Shown: positions 1-8,495 of the stretch, piece after piece
How positions within the stretch are numbered: the stretch's first letter is position 1
Layout of the letters: each line of letters starts with the position of its first letter
From: Flavobacterium nitratireducens
GTDB lineage: Bacteria > Bacteroidota > Bacteroidia > Flavobacteriales > Flavobacteriaceae
DNA length: 64,000 bases
Direction of reading: 5' to 3'
NCBI RefSeq assembly: GCF_029625335.1
Contig: NZ_CP121111.1
Span: 2,294,001 to 2,358,000 of the forward strand
Notes under the pieces: model-generated
Told to the model about the DNA's origin: nothing
The model's database searches: none
The model's input: only the letters and a program-made list of their open reading frames with translations
Position numbers and translations under genes: made by a program

Positions 1-1
1 T

Positions 2-1117
2 TTAAGAGGTTATGTACAAGTACGTTACAATGGTTTGTTGTCTACTAACGATAAAGTAGCTTGTGAGCAATGTGATAAATCATGGGGGACAACTTCAACA
101 GCTCCGGATGCAAAATCAAATAATGGGTTTTTTATTAGACGTGCACGTTTAGTATTTTCGGGTCAAATTCATCCTAATGTATACATTTATATTCAGCCAG
201 ATTTAGCTAGTTCGCCTGCATCAGGAGTGAATCATTTTATGCAAATTAGAGATGCTTATTTTGATTTGTCATTTGATAAAAAAAGAGAATTTAGAGTTCG
301 TTTAGGGCAAAGTAAAGTGCCTTATGGTTTTGAAAACATGCAATCAAGTCAAAACAGATTGACTTTGGATCGTAACGATGCGTTAAATAGTGCTGTTGCA
401 AATGAGCGTGATTTGGGAGCTTTCTTTTATTGGGCACCAAGCGAAGTAAGAGAGCGTTTTGCAATGTTAGTGAAAGATGGTTATAAAGGATCTGGTGATT
501 ATGGAGTATTTGCATTAGGGGCGTATAATGGTCAAACAGCTAATAAGTCTGAAGGAAATAGAAATTTACACGTAGTTACAAGATTGAGTTATCCTTTTGT
601 TATTGGTGATCAAATTATTGAGCCAGGAATTCAGGCTTACACAGGAAAATGGGCTTTTGGTAGTGAGCTTTCTACAGGCGTTACTACAGCTAACAAACAA
701 AATACTTTAGATCAAAGGGTTGCAGCTTCTTTTATTTTGTATCCAAAACCATTTGGAGTGCAAGCAGAATATAATATAGGTAAAGGACCTCGCTATAATA
801 AAGTAACAAATTCTGTTGATGTTTCACATCTAGAAGGAGGTTATGTGACTTTGAACTACAAATTGGATTTGCCTAAACGCCACTTATTGTATCCTTTTGC
901 TAAATTCCAATATTATAATGGAGGTAAGAAATTTGAAAAAGACGCCAGAAGCTATGTAGTGAGGGATTACGAATTAGGTTTAGAGTGGCAACCATTCAAG
1001 GCATTTGAGTTAGTAGCGGAATGGGTTATAGCGGATAGAACTTTTGAAGATAGTTCATTACCTAATAACAGACAAAAAGGGAATTTGTTGAGACTTCAGG
1101 CTCAGTTTAACTTCTAA
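2..1117 (+). CDS. Phosphate-selective porin O/P family protein (5' end outside window)
   Basis: This is an outer-membrane beta-barrel porin of the OprO/OprP (porin O/P) family. The reading frame is open to the left edge, so the signal peptide and N-terminus lie outside the window; about 371 residues are visible. The first residues read RGYVQVRYNGL, the usual first strand of this family. The rest alternates short aromatic beta strands, and the chain ends in phenylalanine (LQAQFNF), as outer-membrane barrels do. An internal TTG at 35 could be mistaken for a start, but the homology-like frame continues upstream of it. It lies 104 bases before pstS, so a role in phosphate entry across the outer membrane is inferred from family and position. 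Confidence 0.85.
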   Translation, partial: LRGYVQVRYNGLLSTNDKVACEQCDKSWGTTSTAPDAKSNNGFFIRRARLVFSGQIHPNVYIYIQPDLASSPASGVNHFMQIRDAYFDLSFDKKREFRVRLGQSKVPYGFENMQSSQNRLTLDRNDALNSAVANERDLGAFFYWAPSEVRERFAMLVKDGYKGSGDYGVFALGAYNGQTANKSEGNRNLHVVTRLSYPFVIGDQIIEPGIQAYTGKWAFGSELSTGVTTANKQNTLDQRVAASFILYPKPFGVQAEYNIGKGPRYNKVTNSVDVSHLEGGYVTLNYKLDLPKRHLLYPFAKFQYYNGGKKFEKDARSYVVRDYELGLEWQPFKAFELVAEWVIADRTFEDSSLPNNRQKGNLLRLQAQFNF

Positions 1118-1156
1118 TTTATAGGTAATTAGGTAGCTTTTTAATAAAACAAACAT

Positions 1157-1199
1157 AATGTTAACTTAACATTGGCAGGAGGTATATAGGGTACTTTTG
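1157..1199 (+). promoter_or_regulatory. Bacteroidetes-type promoter with overlapping palindrome upstream of pstS
   Basis: A TTG at 1172-1174 is followed after 17 bases by TACTTTTG at 1192-1199, matching the Bacteroidetes sigma-A pattern TTG-N17..23-TAnnTTTG. A near-perfect palindrome, AATGTTAA-C-TTAACATT, occupies 1157-1173 and overlaps the -33 element. It contains two TTAAC direct repeats, which resemble phosphate-response boxes of other phyla. That it is a Pho operator is inference from its position before pstS. Confidence 0.6.
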
Positions 1200-1221
1200 T
1201 GCTAAATTAAAAACAATTAAA

Positions 1222-2055
1222 ATGAAAAAATCTAATTTAAAATTATACGCTCTTTTAGCAGTAATAATGACTGTTGGTTTATCTTTTACAGCTTTGAAAA
1301 AAATCACTGTAAAAGGATCAGATACTATGGTAATTTTGTCTCAAAAATGGGCGGAAGTTTATATGGCTAAACATCCTGGTACCGTAATTCAGGTTACAGG
1401 TGGAGGTTCTGGAGTAGGTTTGGCTGCTTTATTAAATGGATCTACAGAAATTGCTAATGCAAGTCGTCCAATAAAACCGGCTGAGGTTAAAAAATTGAAA
1501 GAGAAATTTAAAACAGCAGGTATTGAAATTCCATGTGCAAAAGATGGTTTATCTGTGTTTTTAAATAAAGGAAATAAAGTTTCTGAATTATCTATTCAGC
1601 AATTAGGAGCTATTTTTTCTGGTAAAATTACAAACTGGAAAGAAGTAGGTGGAGATGATGCTAAGATTCGTTTGTATGGAAGAGAAAGTAGTTCAGGTAC
1701 TTTTGAATTCTTCAGAGAGCATGTAGTAAATGGTGATTTTGCTGCTAATGTACAAACATTGCCTGGTACTGCTGCGATTGTAAATGCTGTTGCTAAAGAT
1801 AAATATTCAATTGGTTACGGTGGAGCTGCTTATGCAGAAGGTGTTAAAGACTGTAAAGTGAAAAAAGATGCTAAAAGTAAAGGTGTATTACCAACTGCTG
1901 CTACTATCAAAAATAAAACCTATCCAATTTCAAGATACTTATTTATGTATTTGAAATCGAAACCAACTGGCGAAACAAAAGCATTTATTGATTGGATTTT
2001 AAGCCCAGAGGGACAAAAATTAGTTGTTGAAACTGGTTATTTTCCAGTAAAATAA
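1222..2055 (+). CDS. pstS: Phosphate ABC transporter substrate-binding protein PstS
   Basis: This 277-residue periplasmic protein binds phosphate and delivers it to the PstCA permease. Residues 1-24 form a basic start followed by a hydrophobic signal segment. The mature part opens with KGSDTMV, followed by TGGGSGVGLAALLNG and, near residue 155, GRESSSGTFEF; these are the phosphate-contact loops of PstS proteins. The C-terminus (WILSPEGQKLVVETGYFP) is also typical. It is the first gene after the promoter at 1157-1199 and is followed by pstC, pstA, pstB and phoU on the same strand. A strong hairpin separates it from pstC, which may let pstS mRNA accumulate above the rest. Confidence 0.93.
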   Translation: MKKSNLKLYALLAVIMTVGLSFTALKKITVKGSDTMVILSQKWAEVYMAKHPGTVIQVTGGGSGVGLAALLNGSTEIANASRPIKPAEVKKLKEKFKTAGIEIPCAKDGLSVFLNKGNKVSELSIQQLGAIFSGKITNWKEVGGDDAKIRLYGRESSSGTFEFFREHVVNGDFAANVQTLPGTAAIVNAVAKDKYSIGYGGAAYAEGVKDCKVKKDAKSKGVLPTAATIKNKTYPISRYLFMYLKSKPTGETKAFIDWILSPEGQKLVVETGYFPVK

Positions 2056-2074
2056 TAAAATGATAAATAATACT

Positions 2075-2107
2075 ATCCTTTATCGGCTATACTACCCGAT
2101 AAAGGAT
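2075..2107 (+). promoter_or_regulatory. Intercistronic stem-loop between pstS and pstC
   Basis: ATCCTTTATCGG at 2075-2086 pairs perfectly with CCGATAAAGGAT at 2096-2107, giving a 12-bp stem and a 9-base loop. No T-run follows, so it is not a standard terminator. Stabilising the pstS part of the mRNA, or partial attenuation, is an inference from its position after the gene for a binding protein. Confidence 0.65.
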
Positions 2108-2147
2108 ATGTTGTATTTATAAATTAATGAATTTTTAATTATTCAAA

Positions 2148-3422
2148 ATGAATTCTCAAATTCCGATCAAAAAAAATTTCACCAAAGAAAGTTTGAAGAA
2201 ACAGTTTAGGCTTTCGGAGTTTCTTGCTGAAAAAATAATTTCATCTGTTGCTTTTCTCTCTATTGCAATTATTTTTCTGATCTTTATTTTTGTTTTTAAA
2301 GAGTCTTTGCCAATTTTTAGTTCAGCTAAAGAATCAGCTCAAACGGAAATACAGCAATCATCGGATGCTAACAATACGCCAGAATCCTATGGTGGAGTTG
2401 AAACAGATGATTTACAACCAGAATCCTATGGCGGAGTTGAAAAAGAAGACTTACAGCCTGAATCCTACGGTGGGGTTGAAAAAGAAGATTTACAACCAGA
2501 ATCGTATGGTGGAGTTGAAACAGATGATTTACAACCAGAATCCTACGGTGGGGTTGAAAAGGAAGATTTACAACCAGAGTCCTATGGTGGAGTTGAAAAA
2601 GAAGAATTGGTCGCAGGAGACGAATCCACAGAAAAAACAGAAGTAATTGAAGAGAAATCAGATTCCATTTGGGATAGCTTATTAACTTCTGATTGGGTTC
2701 CTGTTTCTGAGAATCCAAGATTCGGATTGTTAAGTTTATTGATTGGAACTTTAAAAGTGACTATAATTTCAATGCTTATTGCAGGTCCAATTGCTATTTT
2801 GGCGGCACTTTATACGGCATGTTTCGCTTCTAAAAGAACCAAAGAAATTATTAAACCGATTATAGAAATGCTTGCTGCATTCCCATCGGTAGTTATTGGT
2901 TTCTTTGCTTTGATGGTGATGGCAACTTTTTTCCAGGATATTTTTGGATATGATTCCCGTTTAAATGCTTTTGTAGGTGGTGTTGCGATGGCTTTAGCTT
3001 CTATCCCAATTATTTATACTATTTCTGAAGATGCGCTTTCGTCTATTCCTAAAACCTATACTGAAGCAAGTTTAGCTTTGGGTGCTAATAAATGGCAAAC
3101 TGCTTTTTATGTGGTGTTACCCGCCGCTACTCCGGGTATTTTTGCTGCTTTGCTTTTAGGTGTAGGAAGGGTTTTTGGAGAAACCATGATTGCTTTGATG
3201 GCCACGGGTAATGCGGCTTTAATGTCGGCAAATCCTTTTGAAAGTGTAAGAACTTTTGCTGCTACAATTGGTGCTGAAATGGCAGAAACTGTTTTTGGAG
3301 AAACACATTATAGTGTGTTGTTTTTTATTGGTTCATTGTTATTCATTTTTTCTTTTGGATTAAATGCATTGGCTGAATTTTATGTAAAAGGTAGATTAAT
3401 TAAGAAATTTCAAGGAAAATAA
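2148..3422 (+). CDS. pstC: Phosphate ABC transporter permease PstC, with acidic tandem-repeat insert
   Basis: This is one of the two inner-membrane permease subunits of the Pst phosphate importer. The 424-residue chain has an N-terminal transmembrane helix (about residues 29-52). A long hydrophilic region follows, and then the MetI-like permease core from about residue 190 to the end. The ABC-contact loop reads EASLALGANKWQTAFYVVLP from residue 306. The hydrophilic region carries six copies of a 13-residue acidic unit (residues 78-154), which ordinary PstC proteins lack; topology would place it outside the inner membrane. It is followed by pstA after three bases and is very probably co-transcribed with it. 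Confidence 0.93.
   Translation: MNSQIPIKKNFTKESLKKQFRLSEFLAEKIISSVAFLSIAIIFLIFIFVFKESLPIFSSAKESAQTEIQQSSDANNTPESYGGVETDDLQPESYGGVEKEDLQPESYGGVEKEDLQPESYGGVETDDLQPESYGGVEKEDLQPESYGGVEKEELVAGDESTEKTEVIEEKSDSIWDSLLTSDWVPVSENPRFGLLSLLIGTLKVTIISMLIAGPIAILAALYTACFASKRTKEIIKPIIEMLAAFPSVVIGFFALMVMATFFQDIFGYDSRLNAFVGGVAMALASIPIIYTISEDALSSIPKTYTEASLALGANKWQTAFYVVLPAATPGIFAALLLGVGRVFGETMIALMATGNAALMSANPFESVRTFAATIGAEMAETVFGETHYSVLFFIGSLLFIFSFGLNALAEFYVKGRLIKKFQGK
2379..2609 (+). repeat. Six in-frame 39-bp tandem repeats in pstC (13-residue unit)
   Basis: The unit PESYGGVExxDLQ is repeated six times in frame, starting at 2379, 2418, 2457, 2496, 2535 and 2574; the last copy is one residue shorter and ends in KEEL. 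The variable pair is TD in units 1 and 4 and KE in the others. The array is therefore a three-unit block duplicated once. Synonymous differences between copies (for example ggt gga versus ggt ggg) show it is not an assembly stutter. Confidence 0.95.
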
Positions 3423-3425
3423 ATC

Positions 3426-4370
3426 ATGAGTACAGCAACTAAAGAAATCAACAGTTCCTTGCTTTCAACTCAAAACAAAAGTACTGATATAAAAGGTAAA
3501 GTTATTGTAGGACTAACTCAATTAGCAGTTTACACTATTATTGCTATCCTTTTTGTTATCTTAGGAATTATTATTTATGAAGGGCGTGAAAAATTTTCAT
3601 GGGAATTCATCAGTTCTTTTCCAACTAATGGAATGACCGAAGGAGGTATTTTTCCTGCATTGATTGGAACTTTTATCATGGTTATTGTGATGTCAATTGC
3701 TGCAGTTCCTTTTGGTACAATTACAGCAATTTATTTGACGGAGTATGCGAGTGAAACTTCTAAGTTTGCCGCTGCAGTTCGTTTTTCTGTTCGAACTTTA
3801 GCCGTAGTTCCTTCTATTATTTTTGGTCTTTTCGGACTTGGATTTTTTATTCAATTTATCGGAGCAGGGTTTGATAACGCTTTCAATGGAGGACAATTAC
3901 GTTGGGGACAGCCTAATATTCTTTGGGCAAGTTTAACCATGTCATTATTAACATTGCCAGTGATTATAGTTTCGGTAGAAGAGGCTTTAAAAACCATACC
4001 ACGTGAATTGCGCGAAGCCAGCTTGGCATTGGGAGCAACTAAATGGCAAACCATTAAAAATGTGGTTCTTCCGGGTTCAATTTCTGGGATTATGACAGGA
4101 ACAATTCTTGCGGTAAGTAGAGGTGCGGGTGAGGTAGCTCCTATTTTATTTACTGGAGCAGCTTATTATTTGGCTTCTTTGCCAGGTTCTTTGAGTGATC
4201 AGTTTATGAATTTAGGTTATCATATTTATATTATGGCTACTCAATCTTCTGATGTTGAAAAGACAATGCCTATTCAATTTGCAACTACTTTAGTGTTATT
4301 GATTTTGACTTTGTCATTAAATTTAGTGGCGGTAGTTATTCGTTCTAGAATCAGAAGAAAAGCAAAATAA
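3426..4370 (+). CDS. pstA: Phosphate ABC transporter permease PstA
   Basis: This is the second membrane subunit of the Pst importer, which pairs with PstC to form the phosphate channel. The 314-residue protein has a cytoplasmic N-terminus, a first helix at about residues 30-52, and a MetI-like core. The ABC-contact loop EASLALGATKWQTIKNVVLP lies near residue 197. It begins three bases after the pstC stop and is followed 50 bases later by pstB. The product is of normal length and shows no defect. Confidence 0.93.
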   Translation: MSTATKEINSSLLSTQNKSTDIKGKVIVGLTQLAVYTIIAILFVILGIIIYEGREKFSWEFISSFPTNGMTEGGIFPALIGTFIMVIVMSIAAVPFGTITAIYLTEYASETSKFAAAVRFSVRTLAVVPSIIFGLFGLGFFIQFIGAGFDNAFNGGQLRWGQPNILWASLTMSLLTLPVIIVSVEEALKTIPRELREASLALGATKWQTIKNVVLPGSISGIMTGTILAVSRGAGEVAPILFTGAAYYLASLPGSLSDQFMNLGYHIYIMATQSSDVEKTMPIQFATTLVLLILTLSLNLVAVVIRSRIRRKAK

Positions 4371-4420
4371 TTTTGCTCATTAACTAATAAAATTTACTTT
4401 TAGATTATAATAAAATAAAA

Positions 4421-5178
4421 ATGAAAGACATAAAAATACAAGTAAATGATTTGTCATTGTATTATGGTGAAAAGAAGGCGTTAAAGGAGATTACAATGGA
4501 AATTCCAGCTAATAAAGTGACTGCGTTAATTGGTCCTTCTGGTTGTGGGAAATCGACATTTTTAAGATGTATTAACCGTATGAATGACTTGATTCCTAGT
4601 GTATCAATTACAGGTCAAATGCTTGTGGAAGGAGTTGATATTTACGATAAGAATGTAGATGTTGTAAACATCCGAAAAAAAATCGGGATGGTGTTTCAAA
4701 AATCAAATCCTTTTCCAAAATCAATTTATGAAAATGTGGTTTATGGTTCCAGAATTAATGGGATTAATGATAAAAAAAATTAGACGAAATTGTTGAAACT
4801 TCATTACGTCAGGCGGCAATTTGGGATGAATTAAAAGACCGTTTGGGTGATTCGGCTTTAGGACTTTCTGGAGGGCAACAACAACGTTTGTGTATTGCCA
4901 GAACGTTGGCGGTTAGCCCAGATATTATTTTGATGGATGAGCCAGCGAGTGCTCTGGATCCAATTTCTACCTCTAAAATTGAAGAATTGGTTCACGAATT
5001 GAAAGAGCAATATACCATTATTATTGTAACTCATAACATGCAACAAGCAGCAAGAACCAGTGATCATACTGCATTCTTTTATATGGGTGAATTGATTGAA
5101 ATGGGTAAAACAAATGCAATTTTTACCAAACCTGAGAAAAAACAAACTGAGGATTATATCACGGGTAGATTTGGATAA
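4421..5178 (+). pseudogene. pstB: Phosphate ABC transporter ATPase PstB, frameshifted at an A8 run
   Basis: This is the ATPase that powers PstCA. The first frame (4421-4783) holds the Walker A motif GPSGCGKST at residues 38-46. The second, -1 frame holds the signature LSGGQQQRL, Walker B ILMDEP and the His switch VTHN, up to 5178. The break is in an A8 run at 4772-4779. One more A would give an unbroken reading ...[11 protein letters not shown]... of normal length, about 252 residues. Because the rest is intact and conserved, a one-base sequencing or assembly deletion is the likeliest cause. Slippage at A_AAA_AAT could also restore the protein. Confidence 0.88.
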
Positions 5179-5241
5179 AATAGCATATTACTTAAGTAAG
5201 AGGTATTTTTAATCTACACAGTTTTAAAACAAAATAATAGG

Positions 5242-5904
5242 ATGACACACTTTGAAATAGAATTAGATAAATTAAAAAATGTAATTCAAAAAATTGGGGT
5301 TTTAGCAGAAAATCAAGTGAGTGAAGCAGTTAAAGCGGTACTTGCTGAAGCTGTAGTTGAAGGAAAAGAAATAAAGAAAGTTGAGAATAAAATTGATAAA
5401 TTAGATATTAAGATTGACGAAATTTGTCAACGAATTTTTGCGCTACAACAACCCGTAGCCTCTGATTTAAGATTTATCATGGCTTCATTGCAAATTAGTA
5501 ATGAGATTGAACGAATTGGGGATCTGGCTATTAGCATCATCAAGAAAACTAAAAATATCAAAGAAAAGCACGATTTAATCGGGAAGTTTAATATTGCTGA
5601 TGTTGCGAGAGAAGTAGAAGTAATAATGGTAAAAACGAATGAGTGTTTTTTAACTAGAGATTCTGATATTATTGCTTCAATTTTTCCGTTAAATAATTCG
5701 ATAAAAGCTAATGTTGACGAACTTATTAATGGTATTATTGCTGAAATGAAAGCGAACTCTAAAGTAGTTGTTTCGGGAACTAATCTTGTTTTAGTTTTGA
5801 AACATTTGGAACGTATTTCTGAGCATTGCAGTAACATTGCAGAATCCGTTTATTTTATGGTTCATGCTAAAATTATTAAGCATGAAAAATTTGACGAAAT
5901 GTAA
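5242..5904 (+). CDS. phoU: Phosphate transport regulator PhoU
   Basis: PhoU is a cytoplasmic helical protein that signals phosphate status between the Pst transporter and its sensor kinase. The 220-residue sequence has two three-helix PhoU repeats. The first contains the metal-binding pattern around ALQQPVASDLRFIMASLQ and NEIERIGDLA, and the second contains LERISEHCSNIAE near residue 195. It lies at the end of the pst cluster, 63 bases after pstB, and is followed by a strong terminator. No phoB/phoR pair is visible in the window. Confidence 0.93.
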   Translation: MTHFEIELDKLKNVIQKIGVLAENQVSEAVKAVLAEAVVEGKEIKKVENKIDKLDIKIDEICQRIFALQQPVASDLRFIMASLQISNEIERIGDLAISIIKKTKNIKEKHDLIGKFNIADVAREVEVIMVKTNECFLTRDSDIIASIFPLNNSIKANVDELINGIIAEMKANSKVVVSGTNLVLVLKHLERISEHCSNIAESVYFMVHAKIIKHEKFDEM

Positions 5905-5924
5905 TAAAGTATGTAATTTTAACT

Positions 5925-5963
5925 AAAAAAGCTAGATTGTCTATTTGATTATCTAGCTTTTTT
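5925..5963. terminator. Bidirectional intrinsic terminator after phoU
   Basis: AAAAAAGCTAGA at 5925-5936 pairs with TCTAGCTTTTTT at 5952-5963. The T-tract on either strand allows it to end both the pst operon and the convergent gene that stops at 5983. Confidence 0.85.
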
Positions 5964-5982
5964 ATTGAAATTTTACTTTCTA

Positions 5983-7047
5983 TTATTGAAAAACCTTAAA
6001 AATTTCTACCCAATTAAAATCGGTTTTTATTTCGGATAGTCCCTTAAAATTATTTATTTTTTCTAAATCCTTTATCGTAAAATGTTCTTGATCTACAAAA
6101 GGGACAAGACCTTCTTTTTTGAGTTTTTGAGCCAAATATTCCTGTTCAAATTGCCCAGGTGTAGGAATGAAAAATGCTTTTTTATTGAGTTTTGATAAAT
6201 CCATTATGGAAGTGTATCCTGAACGACAAAGTATTAGTTCGCTTTCATTCAGCGCTTGTTCCAGCTGGCGACTGTGCATGAAATTATAATAAGTAACATG
6301 GTCTATTTGTTCTTTGACTTGTTCTTTTTCAATAATTCCTTTTACAAAAAGTATAGAGCCATTATAATTAACTATTTCTGCTTTTAATTTTTCCTCAAGC
6401 ATTCCTCTTTGTGGTTCTGGTCCTGAAAGAGTGATCATTAAATCATATTTTTTAGCTACTTTTTTACAGTGCATTCTGCTTATTGGACCAATGTATTTAA
6501 TGTTGAAATCAGGGTTTTTTAAATGACTTAATTCACCCGCTAAATTAGTGGTGCCATTCGAATCCGGTACCCAACATTCTGTGAATTTTTTTATAATATT
6601 TTGATGTAAAAGACTGGTGAGCCAAGTCGTGTTGCCTGTTAAAACATTTAACTGATGCGTAATAAAAACAGAGGGTATTTTTTTATTAAATACACCTAAT
6701 CTGTTGTCTGAAATAATACCTTCAATATCGTGTTTCTTTATCCATTTCTTAACTAACCTTTTTTCTTCAAGGATAGCTTCTATCATTTTTGGACAATTTT
6801 TAAGAAGTTTCCATTTGAAATATTTCCCATTTTTAGCGTATTCAATTTCATAGGAAGGTAATTCGAGAAATTTTAGATAAGGAAATTCTTTTTTTAGTAA
6901 GTCCAAAGCAACACCATCCGAAGCAATTATTGGAATGTGATTATTGTCTAATAAAGCTTTAATGATAGGGATACAACGAGTGGCATGGCCTAGTCCCCAG
7001 TTTAAAGGCGCTACTAGTATGGTTTTATTTGGTGTACTTAAATTCAT
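5983..7047 (-). CDS. MurG-like glycosyltransferase family protein
   Basis: This protein of about 354 residues resembles GT-B nucleotide-sugar transferases of the GT28/MurG type. The N-terminal domain opens with TILVAPLNWGLGHATRCIPI, where the GLGHATR loop is the glycine-rich acceptor/donor loop. The C-terminal half has LILCRSGYTSIMDLSKLNKK and FIPTPGQFEQEYLAQ, the usual UDP-sugar site. The start at 7047 (MNLSTPNKT) was chosen because the longer frame to 7077 begins at a TTG; an ATG at 7059 is also possible. The acceptor and sugar cannot be told from sequence. It stands alone on the minus strand. Confidence 0.7.
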   Translation of the reverse strand: MNLSTPNKTILVAPLNWGLGHATRCIPIIKALLDNNHIPIIASDGVALDLLKKEFPYLKFLELPSYEIEYAKNGKYFKWKLLKNCPKMIEAILEEKRLVKKWIKKHDIEGIISDNRLGVFNKKIPSVFITHQLNVLTGNTTWLTSLLHQNIIKKFTECWVPDSNGTTNLAGELSHLKNPDFNIKYIGPISRMHCKKVAKKYDLMITLSGPEPQRGMLEEKLKAEIVNYNGSILFVKGIIEKEQVKEQIDHVTYYNFMHSRQLEQALNESELILCRSGYTSIMDLSKLNKKAFFIPTPGQFEQEYLAQKLKKEGLVPFVDQEHFTIKDLEKINNFKGLSEIKTDFNWVEIFKVFQ

Positions 7048-7162
7048 AGTTTTAAACATTTTGATAAAAATAGTCAAACAAAGTTTTTAGATTTTTTCCT
7101 ATGAATTATCAAACTATTAAGTTATTATTTCCTAATGTAATAATTTAATGCGCAATTTGAAT

Positions 7163-7204
7163 AAAAAAAGACACTGAAGTTAATAGTTTAACAACAGTGT
7201 CTTT
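7163..7204 (-). terminator. Intrinsic terminator downstream of the aspartate kinase gene
   Basis: Read on the minus strand, AAAGACACTG pairs with CAGTGTCTTT (plus-strand 7167-7176 and 7195-7204) and is followed by a run of seven T (7163-7169 on the plus strand). It lies 23 bases after the lysC stop. Confidence 0.85.
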
Positions 7205-7226
7205 GATAGCGTTATATAAAAAAGGC

Positions 7227-8483
7227 TTAGCTTTCTTTAGTCACAATTTGCATTGTTTCAGTACCTAGTTGTTTTAACAGTACTGTTTTGCCCTCCATAA
7301 CTGTTTGTGCAGCTGCATCATTAAAATGTCTTATAGTGTAAAGTGTAACATCTTCGTTGTAACCTACTTTGAACTTTTTAGACAAAATTGCTAATAAGTC
7401 TTTGAAGTTGCCAAACTTATCTTCTACGCAAACCGAAAAACTAATAGCAGAGTTTTGAATTAGGTTTACTTTGATTTTGAATTCGTGGAATAAACCAAAT
7501 ATTTCACTAATATTTTCTTCCATAATGAAAGAGAAATCAATTGATGAAAGAGAAATCAATAATTGCTCTCTCTTAACAATGAAGCATGGCATAAATGGTT
7601 CAAGAGTAGCTCCTTTGCTTACTACAGTTCCTTTTAGTAATGGATTAATAAAAGATTTTACGTGTAAAGGAATTTCCTTTTTTTGTAAAGGTTGTAGTGT
7701 TTTTGGGTGAATTACTGTTGCTCCGTAGAACGCTAATTCAATTGCTTCTCTGTAGGAGATTTGATTAAGCAAACTTGCGTTTTCAAAATATCTAGGGTCA
7801 GCGTTCATAACTCCAGGAACGTCTTTCCAGATGGTAACACTTTCGGCATTCAAACAATATGCAAAAATAGCAGCAGTATAATCAGAACCTTCACGACCCA
7901 AAGTAGTGGTAAAGTTATTTTCGTCAGAACCTAAGAAACCTTGAGTAATGTTTAAGCTTTTAGTTTTAATATTGTTAGCAATATTTTTTTGAGTTAATTC
8001 CCAATCCACTTCAGCATCTCGGTAGTTGTTGTTGGTTTTGATGTAGTTGCGCACATCGATCCATTGGGTTTCAATTCCCATGAAGTTCATGAAATAACTT
8101 AAAATGGTAGTCGAAATAATTTCTCCCATACTTACAATTTGATCGTAAACAAAGTTGTAGTTAGGCGATTTATTGTGCGCTAAGAAATATTCTAAATCGG
8201 TAAAGTGATTTTGTACCGCAGCAAAAACTTCATGGTTTTCATCTTCAAATAAATCCAAAAGAATTTGATTGTGGTATTTTTTTATTTCTTGTACCGAAGC
8301 GTTAAGCTCAGCTGATTTGTCAAAGTAATTTTTAATTACCACTTCTAATGCATTAGTAGTTTTGCCCATAGCAGAAACAACTAACAATACATCTTGATAC
8401 CCTGCTTTTTGTAAAACGTCGTAAACGTTTCTTATTCCAGCGGCATCTTTTACAGATGCTCCACCAAATTTAAATACTTTCAT
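7227..8483 (-). CDS. lysC: Aspartate kinase (monofunctional)
   Basis: This enzyme phosphorylates aspartate, the first step to lysine, threonine and methionine. The 418-residue chain begins with KVFKFGGASVKDAAGIRNV, the kinase ATP/aspartate loop. It has LGREGSDYTAAIFAY and VTIWKDVPGVMNADPR near residues 195-235, and ends with a C-terminal ACT-type regulatory region from about residue 300. No homoserine dehydrogenase domain follows, so it is the monofunctional form. It lies 12 bases downstream of the GNAT gene on the same strand, which suggests co-transcription, and ends at the terminator at 7163-7204. Confidence 0.92.
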   Translation of the reverse strand: MKVFKFGGASVKDAAGIRNVYDVLQKAGYQDVLLVVSAMGKTTNALEVVIKNYFDKSAELNASVQEIKKYHNQILLDLFEDENHEVFAAVQNHFTDLEYFLAHNKSPNYNFVYDQIVSMGEIISTTILSYFMNFMGIETQWIDVRNYIKTNNNYRDAEVDWELTQKNIANNIKTKSLNITQGFLGSDENNFTTTLGREGSDYTAAIFAYCLNAESVTIWKDVPGVMNADPRYFENASLLNQISYREAIELAFYGATVIHPKTLQPLQKKEIPLHVKSFINPLLKGTVVSKGATLEPFMPCFIVKREQLLISLSSIDFSFIMEENISEIFGLFHEFKIKVNLIQNSAISFSVCVEDKFGNFKDLLAILSKKFKVGYNEDVTLYTIRHFNDAAAQTVMEGKTVLLKQLGTETMQIVTKES

Positions 8484-8495
8484 ATTTTGTTTTTT

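Noticed and set aside
2379..2609. CRISPR-like periodicity (39-bp repeats)
   Set aside because: The repeats are in frame, have no unique spacers and encode an acidic peptide within PstC.
2290..2718. Overlapping open frames on both strands across the pstC repeat
   Set aside because: They exist only because the repeat has no stops in several frames; pstC is the coding frame.
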